Source: Streptomyces eurythermus (GTDB taxonomy: Bacteria > Actinomycetota > Actinomycetes > Streptomycetales > Streptomycetaceae). Taken from it: 64,000 bases of DNA. The position numbers and the translations under genes were made by a program. The stretch spans positions 310,525-374,524 of the forward strand of contig NZ_BMSK01000007.1 in the NCBI RefSeq assembly GCF_014649115.1, in the 5' to 3' direction. Below, piece by piece: positions 40,525 to 49,600 of this stretch. The stretch's first letter is position 1, and each line of letters opens with the position of its first letter. The notes under the pieces were generated by a model. It searched no databases, was not told where the DNA came from, and saw nothing but the letters and a program-made list of their open reading frames with translations.

Positions 40525-40952
40525 TGTACCGCTGTATCGCACAAGCCGTTCTGAGTGACGAAGTGCGGTCGGCAGCAGCGGAGATCTCATCCCCTGTCGC
40601 CCGGATCGAGTGGGCGTCGGGCGTCACCCTTCAGTGCAAGTTGGAAGACGTGCCGCACGACCATCACGCGGCCTTCCTGCGCACCGGGGCGAGCCTGGAA
40701 CCGTGCACTGATGTGTACCTCTGCTGGTTCGACGGCGCGACGACGCAATGGCTTGAAGACATTGAGGTCTGTCTCAAGCGAAAGGGAACCCCGACGGACA
40801 CCGGTTGCACGATCTTCCGTGACCATCCGGGCCGCTGTGACTGGGCGTACATCGACCCTCCCCGCTTGGCCGTAGAGGCGCAGGCCGACCAACTGGTAAG
40901 GGATGTGCGGGCGCTGTTCCAAGGAGGTACGCCGTGGTCACCGAACGCATGA
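40524..40952 (+). CDS. Hypothetical protein (fourth of chain)
   Basis: A 142-residue protein with no recognised family. It reads as an alpha/beta domain (ARIEWASGVTLQCKLEDVPH, DVYLCWFDGATTQWLEDIEV) with six Cys residues. The ATG at 40524 follows GAGAGG and shares one base with the upstream stop. It overlaps the next gene by 19 bases. Confidence 0.6.
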   Translation: MYRCIAQAVLSDEVRSAAAEISSPVARIEWASGVTLQCKLEDVPHDHHAAFLRTGASLEPCTDVYLCWFDGATTQWLEDIEVCLKRKGTPTDTGCTIFRDHPGRCDWAYIDPPRLAVEAQADQLVRDVRALFQGGTPWSPNA

Positions 40953-41128
40953 TCGGCAAGGCCGTTACGGATGGCGAACGCATCGGCATACTCCAGGACA
41001 TCATCCGCGATTGGGAAGACCCGGCGGAGATGCCGGGGCAGCGCAAAGCGCGGCTCACGGCGTTCGTCCGGGCCAGAGGGGGCGGGCGGGAGTGGACGGC
41101 TCCCCCGTCTCGTCTGGACCGGCTGTGA
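40934..41128 (+). CDS. Small hypothetical protein (fifth of chain)
   Basis: A 64-residue basic helical protein (DGERIGILQDIIRDWEDPAE). The GTG at 40934 has an excellent AAGGAGG placed inside the previous gene, so the overlap is genuine. It has no recognised family. A possible 25-codon ORF follows from 41125 with a GTGA overlap, too short to call. Confidence 0.6.
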   Translation: MVTERMIGKAVTDGERIGILQDIIRDWEDPAEMPGQRKARLTAFVRARGGGREWTAPPSRLDRL

Positions 41129-41199
41129 GCCGTCTGGTGACCGTTCTCGCGTGGCTGGCATGGGCGGGGGCTTCCCGTTGCTCAGGCGGGTTGGACACG

Positions 41200-41308
41200 T
41201 GACCAACGCATGACCAACAGCGGCCAGGAACGGGCAGAAACAGCAGGTGAGCATGACCAACCCCCACTCCCCCGAAGGGGGCCCAGAGAGGGCGTATCCG
41301 CAGGTCAG
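41200..41308 (+). repeat. Right arm-type integrase/excisionase sites
   Basis: TGACCAAC occurs at 41200, 41211 (extended to TGACCAACAGC) and 41254, followed by GGCGTATCCGCAGGTCAG at 41291-41308. The blocks match those beside attL in order and orientation, with one mismatch in the 18-base block. Confidence 0.75.
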
Positions 41309-41338
41309 CTAACTAATAGGCTGGTGCCCGAGTGGAGA

Positions 41339-41360
41339 GTTCAAGTCCCCCCTCGGACAC
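41339..41360 (+). repeat. attR core (22-bp direct repeat)
   Basis: Identical to 30104-30125. It is the original chromosomal 3' end of tRNA-Leu, now detached from the rest of the gene. The bases after it (TCC) show that the pre-integration tRNA gene had no encoded CCA. Confidence 0.93.
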
Positions 41361-41368
41361 TCCTTGTA

Positions 41369-41402
41369 GCGAGGGCCGCGACCGTCAGGTCGCGGCCCTC
41401 GC
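41369..41402 (+). terminator. Displaced chromosomal terminator of tRNA-Leu
   Basis: GCGAGGGCCGCGACC-GTCA-GGTCGCGGCCCTCGC is a perfect 15-bp hairpin 9 bases after attR. Before integration it would have lain just behind tRNA-Leu. Confidence 0.8.
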
Positions 41403-41561
41403 TTGCGTTGTCGTAGGCGGCTGCGCATCGTTGATCCACCGGTTGAGCCGGCGTGACGGCTTCCGGGGCATCGCCGGCTCCTTCGGAAGCCCGGCCCCGG
41501 TCACCGCCAGAGCGGCAGCGCAGTCACGGTCGCCGGCTGGTCCGTCTGGTTCGCTTCTTCG

Positions 41562-42293
41562 TTACTTCGCTTCCTCGGTCCGCAGAAGGTCGCCGCGCAA
41601 GGCTCTGTCCGTGGCCCGTCCGATGACGGCGGTGGCTCCCGCGTCCACGGCCCCTCCGACAATGCCTCCCAGGATCGGGACCCCCTTGGCGAGCGTGATC
41701 GCCGCGCGCTTGCTTCCGTACTTCGCGACGAGGTGGAACCCGGCCTTCTTGTTGATCGCATGGAGCACGGCCATCGGAATCTTCTTGATCATCTGCTCGC
41801 CGAGCTTCTGGCCGACCTTCACGCCGAAAGCCGCCAGGACGTTCTGTGCGCTCATCCCGATCGCGAGCATCATCACGACGGTCCGCACGTGTGGGTCATG
41901 GATGTCCCATCCTCGGAGGTGCGCTATGGAGCCGGCCATCCGCAAGTTGATGGCAAGGGACGCGGCCACGTTCGCGGGGATCGTCACGCCCGCGGTGATC
42001 AGACCGCCGAGCCCGGTGACGAACCCCTGGGTTCCGGCTGCGGCCACGGACTCCTTGATGAGACGCGCGACGACCGCGTCAATGTCGTCCTGCATGTCCT
42101 CCGGGGCAGGGCGCTCATCGTCATCCGGTGCCCGGTAACCGGTTCCCTGCCGGCGGGCAAGGCGATCCTCGGCCCACGTCGTCGATGCCGTGACCGGTCC
42201 GATGCCGTTCACCATGACCTTTTCCGCGAGATCGGCGACCCACCGCCCGGCCTTCTCGACCGCTCCCCCGTCAGGTGTCTTCTCGTCAGCCAC
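41562..42293 (-). CDS. EcsC-family protein
   Basis: A 243-residue protein with the EcsC pattern: a long helical hydrophobic core (GFVTGLGGLITAGVTIPANV, LAINLRMAGSIAHLRGWDIH) and a C-terminal Gly-rich segment (PILGGIVGGAVDAGATAVIG). These proteins are thought to associate with membranes, and their biochemical role is unclear. The GTG at 42293 follows GGAGGGG. It is the last gene of the minus-strand island series. The link to defence is positional only. Confidence 0.8.
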   Translation of the reverse strand: MADEKTPDGGAVEKAGRWVADLAEKVMVNGIGPVTASTTWAEDRLARRQGTGYRAPDDDERPAPEDMQDDIDAVVARLIKESVAAAGTQGFVTGLGGLITAGVTIPANVAASLAINLRMAGSIAHLRGWDIHDPHVRTVVMMLAIGMSAQNVLAAFGVKVGQKLGEQMIKKIPMAVLHAINKKAGFHLVAKYGSKRAAITLAKGVPILGGIVGGAVDAGATAVIGRATDRALRGDLLRTEEAK

Positions 42294-42543
42294 CGCACAC
42301 CCCTCCCGCCAGTGCCCCTACTCGGGCTTCTCGCCTGCTGTCGGCGGCGGAAGAGGCTCCGGGCGCGGACATCGCCGATGTGATTGCAGGCGATCGAAAC
42401 CGCGTCCCCCCAGCCGCCACCCGTCCACCCCTTCGCCGCGCGGCGTCCCTCGCTGCGCTGCCCCATCCAGGGCTCAAGCGAGATGTAGCCTTCTATGTGC
42501 GTGAAAGCGGTGTCAAACCGCATGGAGTGGTTACTGGCAGCCG

Positions 42544-44685
42544 CTACTCCACCGCGCAGCCGGCCTCGACCAGGAATCGGCTGGGCTGCCCGGCCCACGA
42601 GACATACAGCCCGTCCCTCGCCCGAGTGCAGGCGACGAACAGCAGACAGCGCTCGGCCGCGAGATCGGCCTCGTGCTGGAGACGGTCGACCTCTTCCGGC
42701 GTGACGGCCGAGGGATTCGGCAGGGCGCGGTCGTTGACGCCGACGACCGCGGTGTAGCGGTACTCGAGGCCCTTGAAAGTGTGCATGGTGCCGACGTTCA
42801 CCGCGTCGTCGGTGCGGGCGGCTCCCGCCCGGACCCGGCTGGCCGGGATCCCGGCCTTGGTCAGGCGGTGCTTGACCTTCTCGCAAGTCTTGTTGAACCG
42901 TGCGCAGACCCCGATCTCTCCGTACGCGGCGCCGGCGTCAACCCACTCACCCACCTGCTCGACCAAGGCGTCGAGTTCGGCCTCCTCCGTCTCCGCGGCG
43001 TGGACGCGAGGCCGGGAGCCGTGCAGGGCGGAGCTGTATCCGATGAGCGTGTCGTTCCGTCCGCTGTCGGCCAGTTCCGCGTAGGGGCGGCCGAGCAGAA
43101 GTCCCGTCGCCCAGCTCAGGATCTCCTGGGTGGAGCGGTAGTTCTTGCGCAGTTTGGTCGAACGTCCGGCGACGTTGATGCCGAGGGACCTCAGCGACAC
43201 GCGGTTGTCGTAGATCCGCTGATGCGGGTCGCCCGCGATGAACAGGTCGTCGGGGCGCCGCGGAGCGGCCGCGCGCAGCATCCGCCACTGGGCCGGGTGG
43301 AGGTCCTGGGCCTCGTCGACGACGACATGCCTGTAGGCAGGCCCCTGCTCGGTCAGCAGGTCGGTGGCCTCCCCACAGGTGCCGAGATAAGTGCGCAGCC
43401 CGTCCTCGGCCAGCCGCCGGGTGAACTCTTCCATCGTCCGCCACACCAGAGGACGGGCGGAGACCGGCAGCGCGCTGCCGCGGCCCCGGCGCTCGCAGAC
43501 CTCGTACTCCTCCTGACCGCGGATGTCCTGGGCGAGCACGACGTGCTTGTACTCCTGGGCGAGGAACTGCGGGGTGCCGGTGAACCCGGTGACGTGCGCC
43601 GCCCGCTCCCACCGGGTGATCGCCTCGTACCCGGTGAGCGGCCGGCGCGAGGTGTTGACCACGCGCCCGGCGAAGGCGTCGACGGTCATGACGTCGACCC
43701 GGTCCCGGAGGTCGGGGTCGTCGACGAGCAGCGAGAGCCCTTCGCTGAGGGAGTCCACGAGGGCGTTGGTGAACGTGGTGAGGAGAATACGGTCGCCGTC
43801 GCGCAGGTGGCGCAGCAGATGCCGCACCCGATGGAGGGCGACGACGGACTTTCCGGTGCCGGGCCCGCCGGTGACCTGCGCCGGGCCGGAGTACGACGGA
43901 CGGTAGGCGACCTTGTGCTGAGCCGGGTGCAGGAATATCCGCCAGGCGGCGAACGGCTTGTCGAGGATGTCGCGCAGTTCGTCCGCGTCGGTGACGACGG
44001 CGATCCGGGTACGGGTGTGCGCGATGGCGGTCGCGTAGTCGGTGGTGTCCACGGGCTCCTGTGAGGCCGCACCGGCCAGCGCCGGCACCACGACTTCCTG
44101 CCACGTCTGCTCGACACTCGCGCCGAGTGCCAGGTGTTCCAGCACCTTGTACTGGTCGGGAGGGAAGAACTGCCCGAAGACGTCGAGCTGTTCCAGGCTG
44201 GTCAGCACGCGTGCCTGTGCGAGCGTGGTGGCGTCGATGCCGAGCGCGGCCATCTCTCCGTCGGAGACCTTCGCGAAGAGCCGTTGTTCCTCGGCGGGCG
44301 CGATGCGCTCGTAGGCGGGGGCCAGCTCCTCGAGGGTGGCGATTTCTCGAAGCTCCACGGCGCCGGTGACCGCGTTGATGGTCGCCTTCTGCCGCACGGC
44401 CCACTCGGTGGCCTCGTCGTGCGGGCCGACCCGCAGCAGCACGAAGGTGTCGCCCGTCTCGGGCGCGAGGACCACGCCACGGTACCCCTGGGTGATCCGG
44501 ATGGTCCGGATCTGTCGGTCCCTGGCGCCCTTGAGCGATTCCAGCTTCAGGCCCGGGTCCTTGAAGAGCTGGTCGAGGGTGAGCCGCTCGAACTTCTCCC
44601 AGGCGTCGAACACGCCGTTCCTGACGTGCTTCTCGAGTTTCTCCAGCTGCTGGCAAAAGGCCTTGTCGAGGGCGAGGTGCGGCAT
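42544..44685 (-). CDS. UvrD/Rep-like SF1 helicase with RelE-like N-terminal domain
   Basis: A 713-residue protein. Residues 1-100 resemble a RelE/ParE-type fold (ALDKAFCQQLEKLEKHVRNG, RTIRITQGYRGVVLAPETGD and the ending DEATEWAVR). The helicase follows with Walker A VTGGPGTGKSV (near 268), Walker B VVVDEAQDLHP, KLRKNYRST, GTMHTFKGLEY and VACTRARDGLYV. It should move on single-stranded DNA using ATP. The start lies 80 bases after the kinase stop. Such fusions occur in actinobacterial defence-type islands. Whether the RelE-like part cuts RNA is unknown. Confidence 0.87.
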   Translation of the reverse strand: MPHLALDKAFCQQLEKLEKHVRNGVFDAWEKFERLTLDQLFKDPGLKLESLKGARDRQIRTIRITQGYRGVVLAPETGDTFVLLRVGPHDEATEWAVRQKATINAVTGAVELREIATLEELAPAYERIAPAEEQRLFAKVSDGEMAALGIDATTLAQARVLTSLEQLDVFGQFFPPDQYKVLEHLALGASVEQTWQEVVVPALAGAASQEPVDTTDYATAIAHTRTRIAVVTDADELRDILDKPFAAWRIFLHPAQHKVAYRPSYSGPAQVTGGPGTGKSVVALHRVRHLLRHLRDGDRILLTTFTNALVDSLSEGLSLLVDDPDLRDRVDVMTVDAFAGRVVNTSRRPLTGYEAITRWERAAHVTGFTGTPQFLAQEYKHVVLAQDIRGQEEYEVCERRGRGSALPVSARPLVWRTMEEFTRRLAEDGLRTYLGTCGEATDLLTEQGPAYRHVVVDEAQDLHPAQWRMLRAAAPRRPDDLFIAGDPHQRIYDNRVSLRSLGINVAGRSTKLRKNYRSTQEILSWATGLLLGRPYAELADSGRNDTLIGYSSALHGSRPRVHAAETEEAELDALVEQVGEWVDAGAAYGEIGVCARFNKTCEKVKHRLTKAGIPASRVRAGAARTDDAVNVGTMHTFKGLEYRYTAVVGVNDRALPNPSAVTPEEVDRLQHEADLAAERCLLFVACTRARDGLYVSWAGQPSRFLVEAGCAVE

Positions 44686-44764
44686 GGTGGGATTTTAGGC
44701 TCCCATGGCGTTGCCGCGGGCCGTTCGGTCGTTCGTCACCGGCGGTCCGGCCGGGCCGCGCCGG

Positions 44765-46381
44765 TCACCCGCCGTCGAGTTCCCGGCGGAGCGTGGCCAG
44801 GACCTCCGCGGCCTCGACGGCCACGTCGTGGCGCGGGCCGTGGACGAGCACGACGTCCTCGTACAGGGTCTCCAGACAGGCCCGGGCCTCCTGCGGGTTG
44901 CCCTGGCCGAGCAGCAGCATGCCGATGTCGCGGCGCAGCTCCACGGCCGCGTCGCTGACATCGCTCTCGACGGCCCGCTCCACCTCCAGGACCGCACGCA
45001 GCTCCGCCAGCGCCTCCGTCACCTGGCCGAGTTCGCCACGGCAGCGGGCGGCCTGGGCGCGGCAGTAGCGGGCGGCCTCGTCGGTCGGCCCGTTGATGCG
45101 GCCGTACGCCTCGGCCAGCGTCTCGAACTCGGGCAGGGCCGCCCGGTGGTCGCCCGCCAGTTGCCGGCTGACCGCCCGGTGGCGCCGCAACCTCAGGACA
45201 GCCTTGTTCTCGGTGCCCAACGCCCGCGCCAGCGGCTCGATCATCTCGCCCGCGACCTCGGCGGCCTGCGTGTAGCGCTCCTCCTCCATGAGCGCGATGT
45301 AGTGCTCGTCGACCTCTCGCAACTGGGCCCGGAGCAGTTCCCGTTCGGGCGGCGAGACCACATGCTCGGCAACCTGGCCGGGAGCCGCCGCGTCCTGGGC
45401 GGTACGGGGACGGCTCTCGGCCCGGGCGCGAGGCGCGTAGGGGCGGCGGAAGAGCCCGGTCGGATCGGGCGCACCGGGCGGCCCGGCCTCCCCGAGGGCG
45501 GAGGACTCACCGGGCGCGGGCAGGAAGGGCATCAGCCGCTCGTACACCTCCTGCACATCCACCGGCCGGCTCTCCGGGGTCTTGCGGAGGAGATGCAGGA
45601 CCAGCGCCTCCAGCTCCTCCGGCACGTCGGCCCGCAGCCGTCGCAGCGGGGTGGGCGCGGCGCGGACGTGCTGGTCCATCAGCTCGAAGTCGCTGTGCGC
45701 GCTGAACAGCGGCTTGCCGCAGAGGAGTTCGTGGAGAACACAGCCGAGTGCGTAGAGGTCGGTGCGCGGGGTGACCCGGGTGCCGCGCACCTGCTCGGGC
45801 GACATGTACTGGTGCGTGCCGATGGGCCGGCCGGAGGCCGTCAGCCGGGTGACGTCGGTCTGCAGGATCGCCGCGACGCCGAAGTCGAGGACCTTCACCG
45901 TGCCGTCCCGCGCGACCAGGACGTTGGACGGCTTGAGGTCGCGGTGCACCACGGGCACGTCGTGCGCGTACGACAGCACGGTGGCGACTTGCGCGGCCAC
46001 CGCCACCGCCCAGCTGACCGGGAGAGGCCGCTCCTCGTGCACGTACCGGGTCAGGGGCATGCCCTCCACCAGCTCCATGACGAGGAACAGGTGTTCGTGG
46101 GTGGTGTCCAGGACGGCGTCGTACACCTGCGGCACGCCGGGGTGCTGGATACGGGCGGTGATGCGCGCCTCGCGTCGGAAGCGCCGCTCGAACTCCTCGG
46201 CCATCTGCGGCGTGGCGGCGACGGCCTGCGGCCGGATCCGCTTCACGGCGACGGGCCGGTCGAGCACCGCGTCGTAACCCCGCCACACATCCCCCATGCC
46301 GCCATTTCCGAGCCGCTCCAGCAACTCGTAGCGGCCCGCGATCGATCTGTCCGGCACCTGTCCCCGCCCCGCGTCCTGCAC
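44765..46381 (-). CDS. Ser/Thr protein kinase with TPR-like C-terminus, cytosolic
   Basis: A 538-residue Hanks-type kinase. The domain (about 18-285) has LGNGGMGDVWRG, VAVKRI, HRDLKPSN, DFGVA and SPEQVRG (APE-like). The C-terminal 190 residues are helical repeats like TPRs (AGDHRAALPEFETLAEAYGR). There is no transmembrane segment or PASTA repeat, so it is a soluble kinase, unlike PknB. The GTG at 46381 gives the longest form. A GTG at 46357 with GGGGAC is also good. It lies between hsdR and the helicase. Confidence 0.9.
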   Translation of the reverse strand: MQDAGRGQVPDRSIAGRYELLERLGNGGMGDVWRGYDAVLDRPVAVKRIRPQAVAATPQMAEEFERRFRREARITARIQHPGVPQVYDAVLDTTHEHLFLVMELVEGMPLTRYVHEERPLPVSWAVAVAAQVATVLSYAHDVPVVHRDLKPSNVLVARDGTVKVLDFGVAAILQTDVTRLTASGRPIGTHQYMSPEQVRGTRVTPRTDLYALGCVLHELLCGKPLFSAHSDFELMDQHVRAAPTPLRRLRADVPEELEALVLHLLRKTPESRPVDVQEVYERLMPFLPAPGESSALGEAGPPGAPDPTGLFRRPYAPRARAESRPRTAQDAAAPGQVAEHVVSPPERELLRAQLREVDEHYIALMEEERYTQAAEVAGEMIEPLARALGTENKAVLRLRRHRAVSRQLAGDHRAALPEFETLAEAYGRINGPTDEAARYCRAQAARCRGELGQVTEALAELRAVLEVERAVESDVSDAAVELRRDIGMLLLGQGNPQEARACLETLYEDVVLVHGPRHDVAVEAAEVLATLRRELDGG

Positions 46382-46593
46382 TCGCGCTCGCCCGTTCCTC
46401 CGGGCCCCCTTGGATGCGGTCAGTCTCCCCGGAAACGGATCACTGCGTCCAGCGGGGTCCTACGAGGGCGCGGCGGTCGGGCCGTATCGCGCCACCGTGT
46501 ACTCGGCCGAGACCGTCTTGCCGTGGCCGGCGGCCGAGCCGACGGGGATCTGCCTTCATCGGCAGGCGAGGCTGGGGCGGCTGGGCGCGTCCT

Positions 46594-46626
46594 GGGGCAC
46601 CCGCACCGAGCGTGTGCGGGTGCCCC
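46594..46626 (-). terminator. Hairpin after hsdR
   Basis: GGGGCACCCGCAC and GTGCGGGTGCCCC pair perfectly over 13 bp with a 7-base loop, 8 bases past the hsdR stop. It separates the restriction operon from the kinase gene. Confidence 0.75.
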
Positions 46627-46634
46627 GGTCGGCG

Positions 46635-49600
46635 TCAGAAGTCGTCCAGCCCTTCCTCCCTGCGGATCATCCGCCAGGCCGCGCGGCGGGCGCTGCGGTC
46701 GAGGTTGGACTTGAAGTTCCGGTCCGTCCCGAAGTACCGCTTGCCGAGCGTGTCGATCGTGGAGACGTGGTCCATCATGTTCTCCTCGAACTTCTTGTCG
46801 AAGACGACGCCGAAGTTCTCCTCGTCGTTGACGAGGGCGGCGGCCCGCACCTTCGGGTCCTTCTTCGTGGCGTTGAAGGCCGGGAGGACGTCCTCCTCGG
46901 TGAACTCGGTGCCGAACTTCGCGTTGAACTTCTCGATCAGCTCCGACAGCAGCGACTTCTCGGCCTCCGTCCCACCGCCGACCCCGTCGCCGAACCCCTT
47001 GAGTTCGGCCGGCCCCTCGGACACGAGGGACTTGTCGTACTCGCCGGTCTTCTCGACGCGCAGGTGGCTGAGGTCGACCTCGCCTATGTCGACGCCGCCG
47101 TCCGCGAGGCGGGGCAGCCGGTTGAGCAGGTAACGCCCGTACAGATACAGCCGCTCCAGGTCGGCGTCCTGGTAGGGGACGATCTGCGCCAGGAAGCCGT
47201 ACTTGCGCACGTAGTCGTTGAGGTGGGCCCGGAACTCCTCGGCCGTCTCGACGTCGTCCTCCTCCTCGCTCTCCAGGAGGGCGCTGAAGCGGGTGACGGC
47301 GGGGGAGAGGAGCCGGTACAGCTCGGCGTGCAGCTTCTCCCACTTGGCCTGGGAGCCGCCGGCCTTCTCCTGCGCCTCGAAGTACGCGGCGACGAACTCG
47401 TCCATGTCCTGCTCCGAGATGATCGGTGCGGACATGACGCGGCTCTGGGCCGTGTAGAGCAGGTTCGGGTCGGAGGGGAGGGTGTGCGCCTCCTCGAAGT
47501 ACGGTCGGAACGCGTCCTGGATGTCCTCCGCCTCGTTGACGAAGTCCAGGACGGCCAGGTCGGCCTGCGACTTGCGGTCGGCGGTACGGTTGAGGCGCGA
47601 GAGCGTCTGCACGGCGGCGATGCCGGTCAGGGTCTTGTTGACGTACATCGTCGTGAGGAGCGGCTGGTCGAAGCCGGTCTGGTACTTCTCGGCGACGACG
47701 AGGATCCGGTACTCCCGCTGGCCCCGGCCGCCGGCCTTCGCGGCCTTGTCGTCCGCGCGGGTGTAGGCGAACGCCTTCGGCAGCCCGCTCTCGGGCAGAC
47801 CGCCGTTCTCCTTGCTCTCGGTGGTCTCCTCGCCGTCGATGGTGAGGGAACCGGAGAAGGCGACCAGGACGCCCAGATCCGGGTACTTCCTGTCGTACTC
47901 GCGGTCGGCGATGTAGCTGCGGATGGCACGGGCCATCTGCACGGCGGACTGGCGGGACGCCGTGACCACCATGGCCTTGGCCCGACCACCGAGCCGGCCG
48001 CGGGTGTGGGCGACGAAGTGCTCCACGATCACCTGGGCATGCTGGGACACCGTGTGCTCGTGCATGAGCGCGAACCGGGCGAGCAGGCTGTTCGCCTTGG
48101 AGGGGTCGACCTCCTTCTCGTCGCGGTTGAGGTTCGCGAGCTTCCAGTAGGTGTTGTAGGTGACGTAGTTGCGCAGCGGGTCGAGGATGAAGCCCTCCTC
48201 GATGGCCTGACGCATGGAGTACGTGTGGAAGGGGCGGTAGACGGTCTTGCCGTTCTCCACCGCTTCCGTGCCGAAGAGTTCGAGCGTCTTGGCCTTCGGA
48301 GTGGCGGTGAAGGCGAAGTAGGAGAGGTTGGAGGCGCGCGAGCGTTCGACCGCCTTCGCCTTCAGCTTGTCCTCCACGGTGACCGTGGTCGCGCCCTCGT
48401 CGTCCGAGTCGGCGTCCAGGCCGAGGTCGCGCAGAGCCGACTTCACGGCGGTGGCCGCGTCGCCGGACTGGGAGGAGTGCGCCTCGTCGACGATGATCGC
48501 GAAGCGGGTGCCCTTGATCTCGGTGGGGTTGCGCTTGATGTAGTCCAGCAGCGCGGGGAACGAGTGCAGGGTGACGGTGACGATCTTCCCGGTGTCCCGG
48601 GAGAGGGCGCGGGCCAGCTGCTCGCTCTTCGCCCCGTGCTTCTCGTCGATCTTCACGACCAGGCCGTCGGTCTGCGAGAAGCTGCCGACGGTCGCCGAGA
48701 GCTGGGCGTCCAGCGCGCGGCGGTCGGTGATGACGATGACCTTGTCGAAGACCGGCTCTCCGGGCTTGATACGGCCGTCGGCGAGGGCGTCGGGCCGCAG
48801 AACGGCGGGATCCCGGCGGGCGTGCAGGTCGCTGAGGCGGTGGGCGAGCCAGCCGATGGTGTTCGACTTGCCGGAGCCGGCGGAGGCCATGACCAGGTAA
48901 TTCTGGCCGGCGCCGTGGACGGACGCGTGTGCGGTGAGCTTACGGACGACGTCCCACTGGTGGAAGCGGGGGAAGATCGTCGTCTTGGTGGTGCCGCCGC
49001 CGGGCGTCTTCTCCTTCTGCTGGTGCACGAACCGCTGGAGGAGGTCCAGCCAGTTGTCCCGCTGCCAGACCTCTTCCCAGAGGTACGACGTGGCGTACTT
49101 GCCGTGTGCGGTCGGGGCCGGGTTGCCGGCGCCGCCGGGCTGGCCCGGGCCGTTGGAGCCGGTGTTGAACGGCAGGAAGCGGGTGCTCTTGCCGCGGAGT
49201 TGCGTGGTGACGAAGACGAGGTCCGGGTCGACGGCGAAGTTCGCGATCACACGGCGCGTGAAGATCAGCTCGGTCGGGTCGCGGTCGGTCCGGTACTGCT
49301 CCTTGGCCTGCTCGACGCCCTGACCCGTGAGCGGATTCTTCAACTCGGCCGTGGCGACGGGGATGCCGTTGAGGAACAGGGTGAGGTCGAGCTCGTGGCC
49401 CCAGTCGGCCTGTTTGGTGGCGTAACGGAGCTCACGGACGACGGTGAGGCGGTTGGCCCGGTAGCCGTCGAGGACCGAGTCCGCGGAGATGAGGTTGGGC
49501 TTGAAGTAAGCGACGCGGAGATGGACTCCACGGTCCTTCACGCCGTTACGGAGGACGTGGAGCAGCCCGTCGTCGGCGATCGCCCGGTCGAGGCGCTGCG

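Larger units (their letters stand above)
30104..41360. mobile_element. Integrated phage-satellite-like element in tRNA-Leu
   Basis: A 22-bp direct repeat marks both ends (30104-30125 and 41339-41360). The integrase gene lies beside the tRNA, and matching arm-type repeats sit inside each end. The contents are int, a repressor-like gene, xis, a replication-like gene, a small HTH gene, scaffold-like and capsid genes, a small terminase gene, a BRCT-Lsr2 fusion, a P-loop DUF3987-like gene, a regulator/NUDIX cargo pair and small coupled genes. No portal, large terminase, protease, tail, lysis or conjugation (FtsK/Tra) gene is visible. The size (11.2 kb) and contents fit a helper-dependent satellite rather than a full prophage or an actinomycete conjugative element. 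GC content and codon use are clearly lower than in the flanks. Confidence 0.88.

Noticed and set aside
41125..41202. 25-codon ORF continuing the small-gene chain
   Set aside because: It has a GTGA overlap and a hydrophobic stretch, but it is too short to support and overlaps the arm-type sites.
41320..41360. Second tRNA gene at the right end of the element
   Set aside because: Only the T-arm and 3' acceptor remain. There is no anticodon arm. It is the attR remnant of tRNA-Leu.
30104..41360. Actinomycete integrative conjugative element (pSAM2-like)
   Set aside because: No FtsK/Tra-type DNA pump, spread (Spd) or RepSA-type gene is present, whereas capsid and terminase genes are.
46382..46593. 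Possible C-terminal fragment of a gene on the minus strand between hsdR and the kinase
   Set aside because: A short peptide-like run (GHGKTVSAEYTVARYGP) can be read, but nothing supports a start or an identifiable family.
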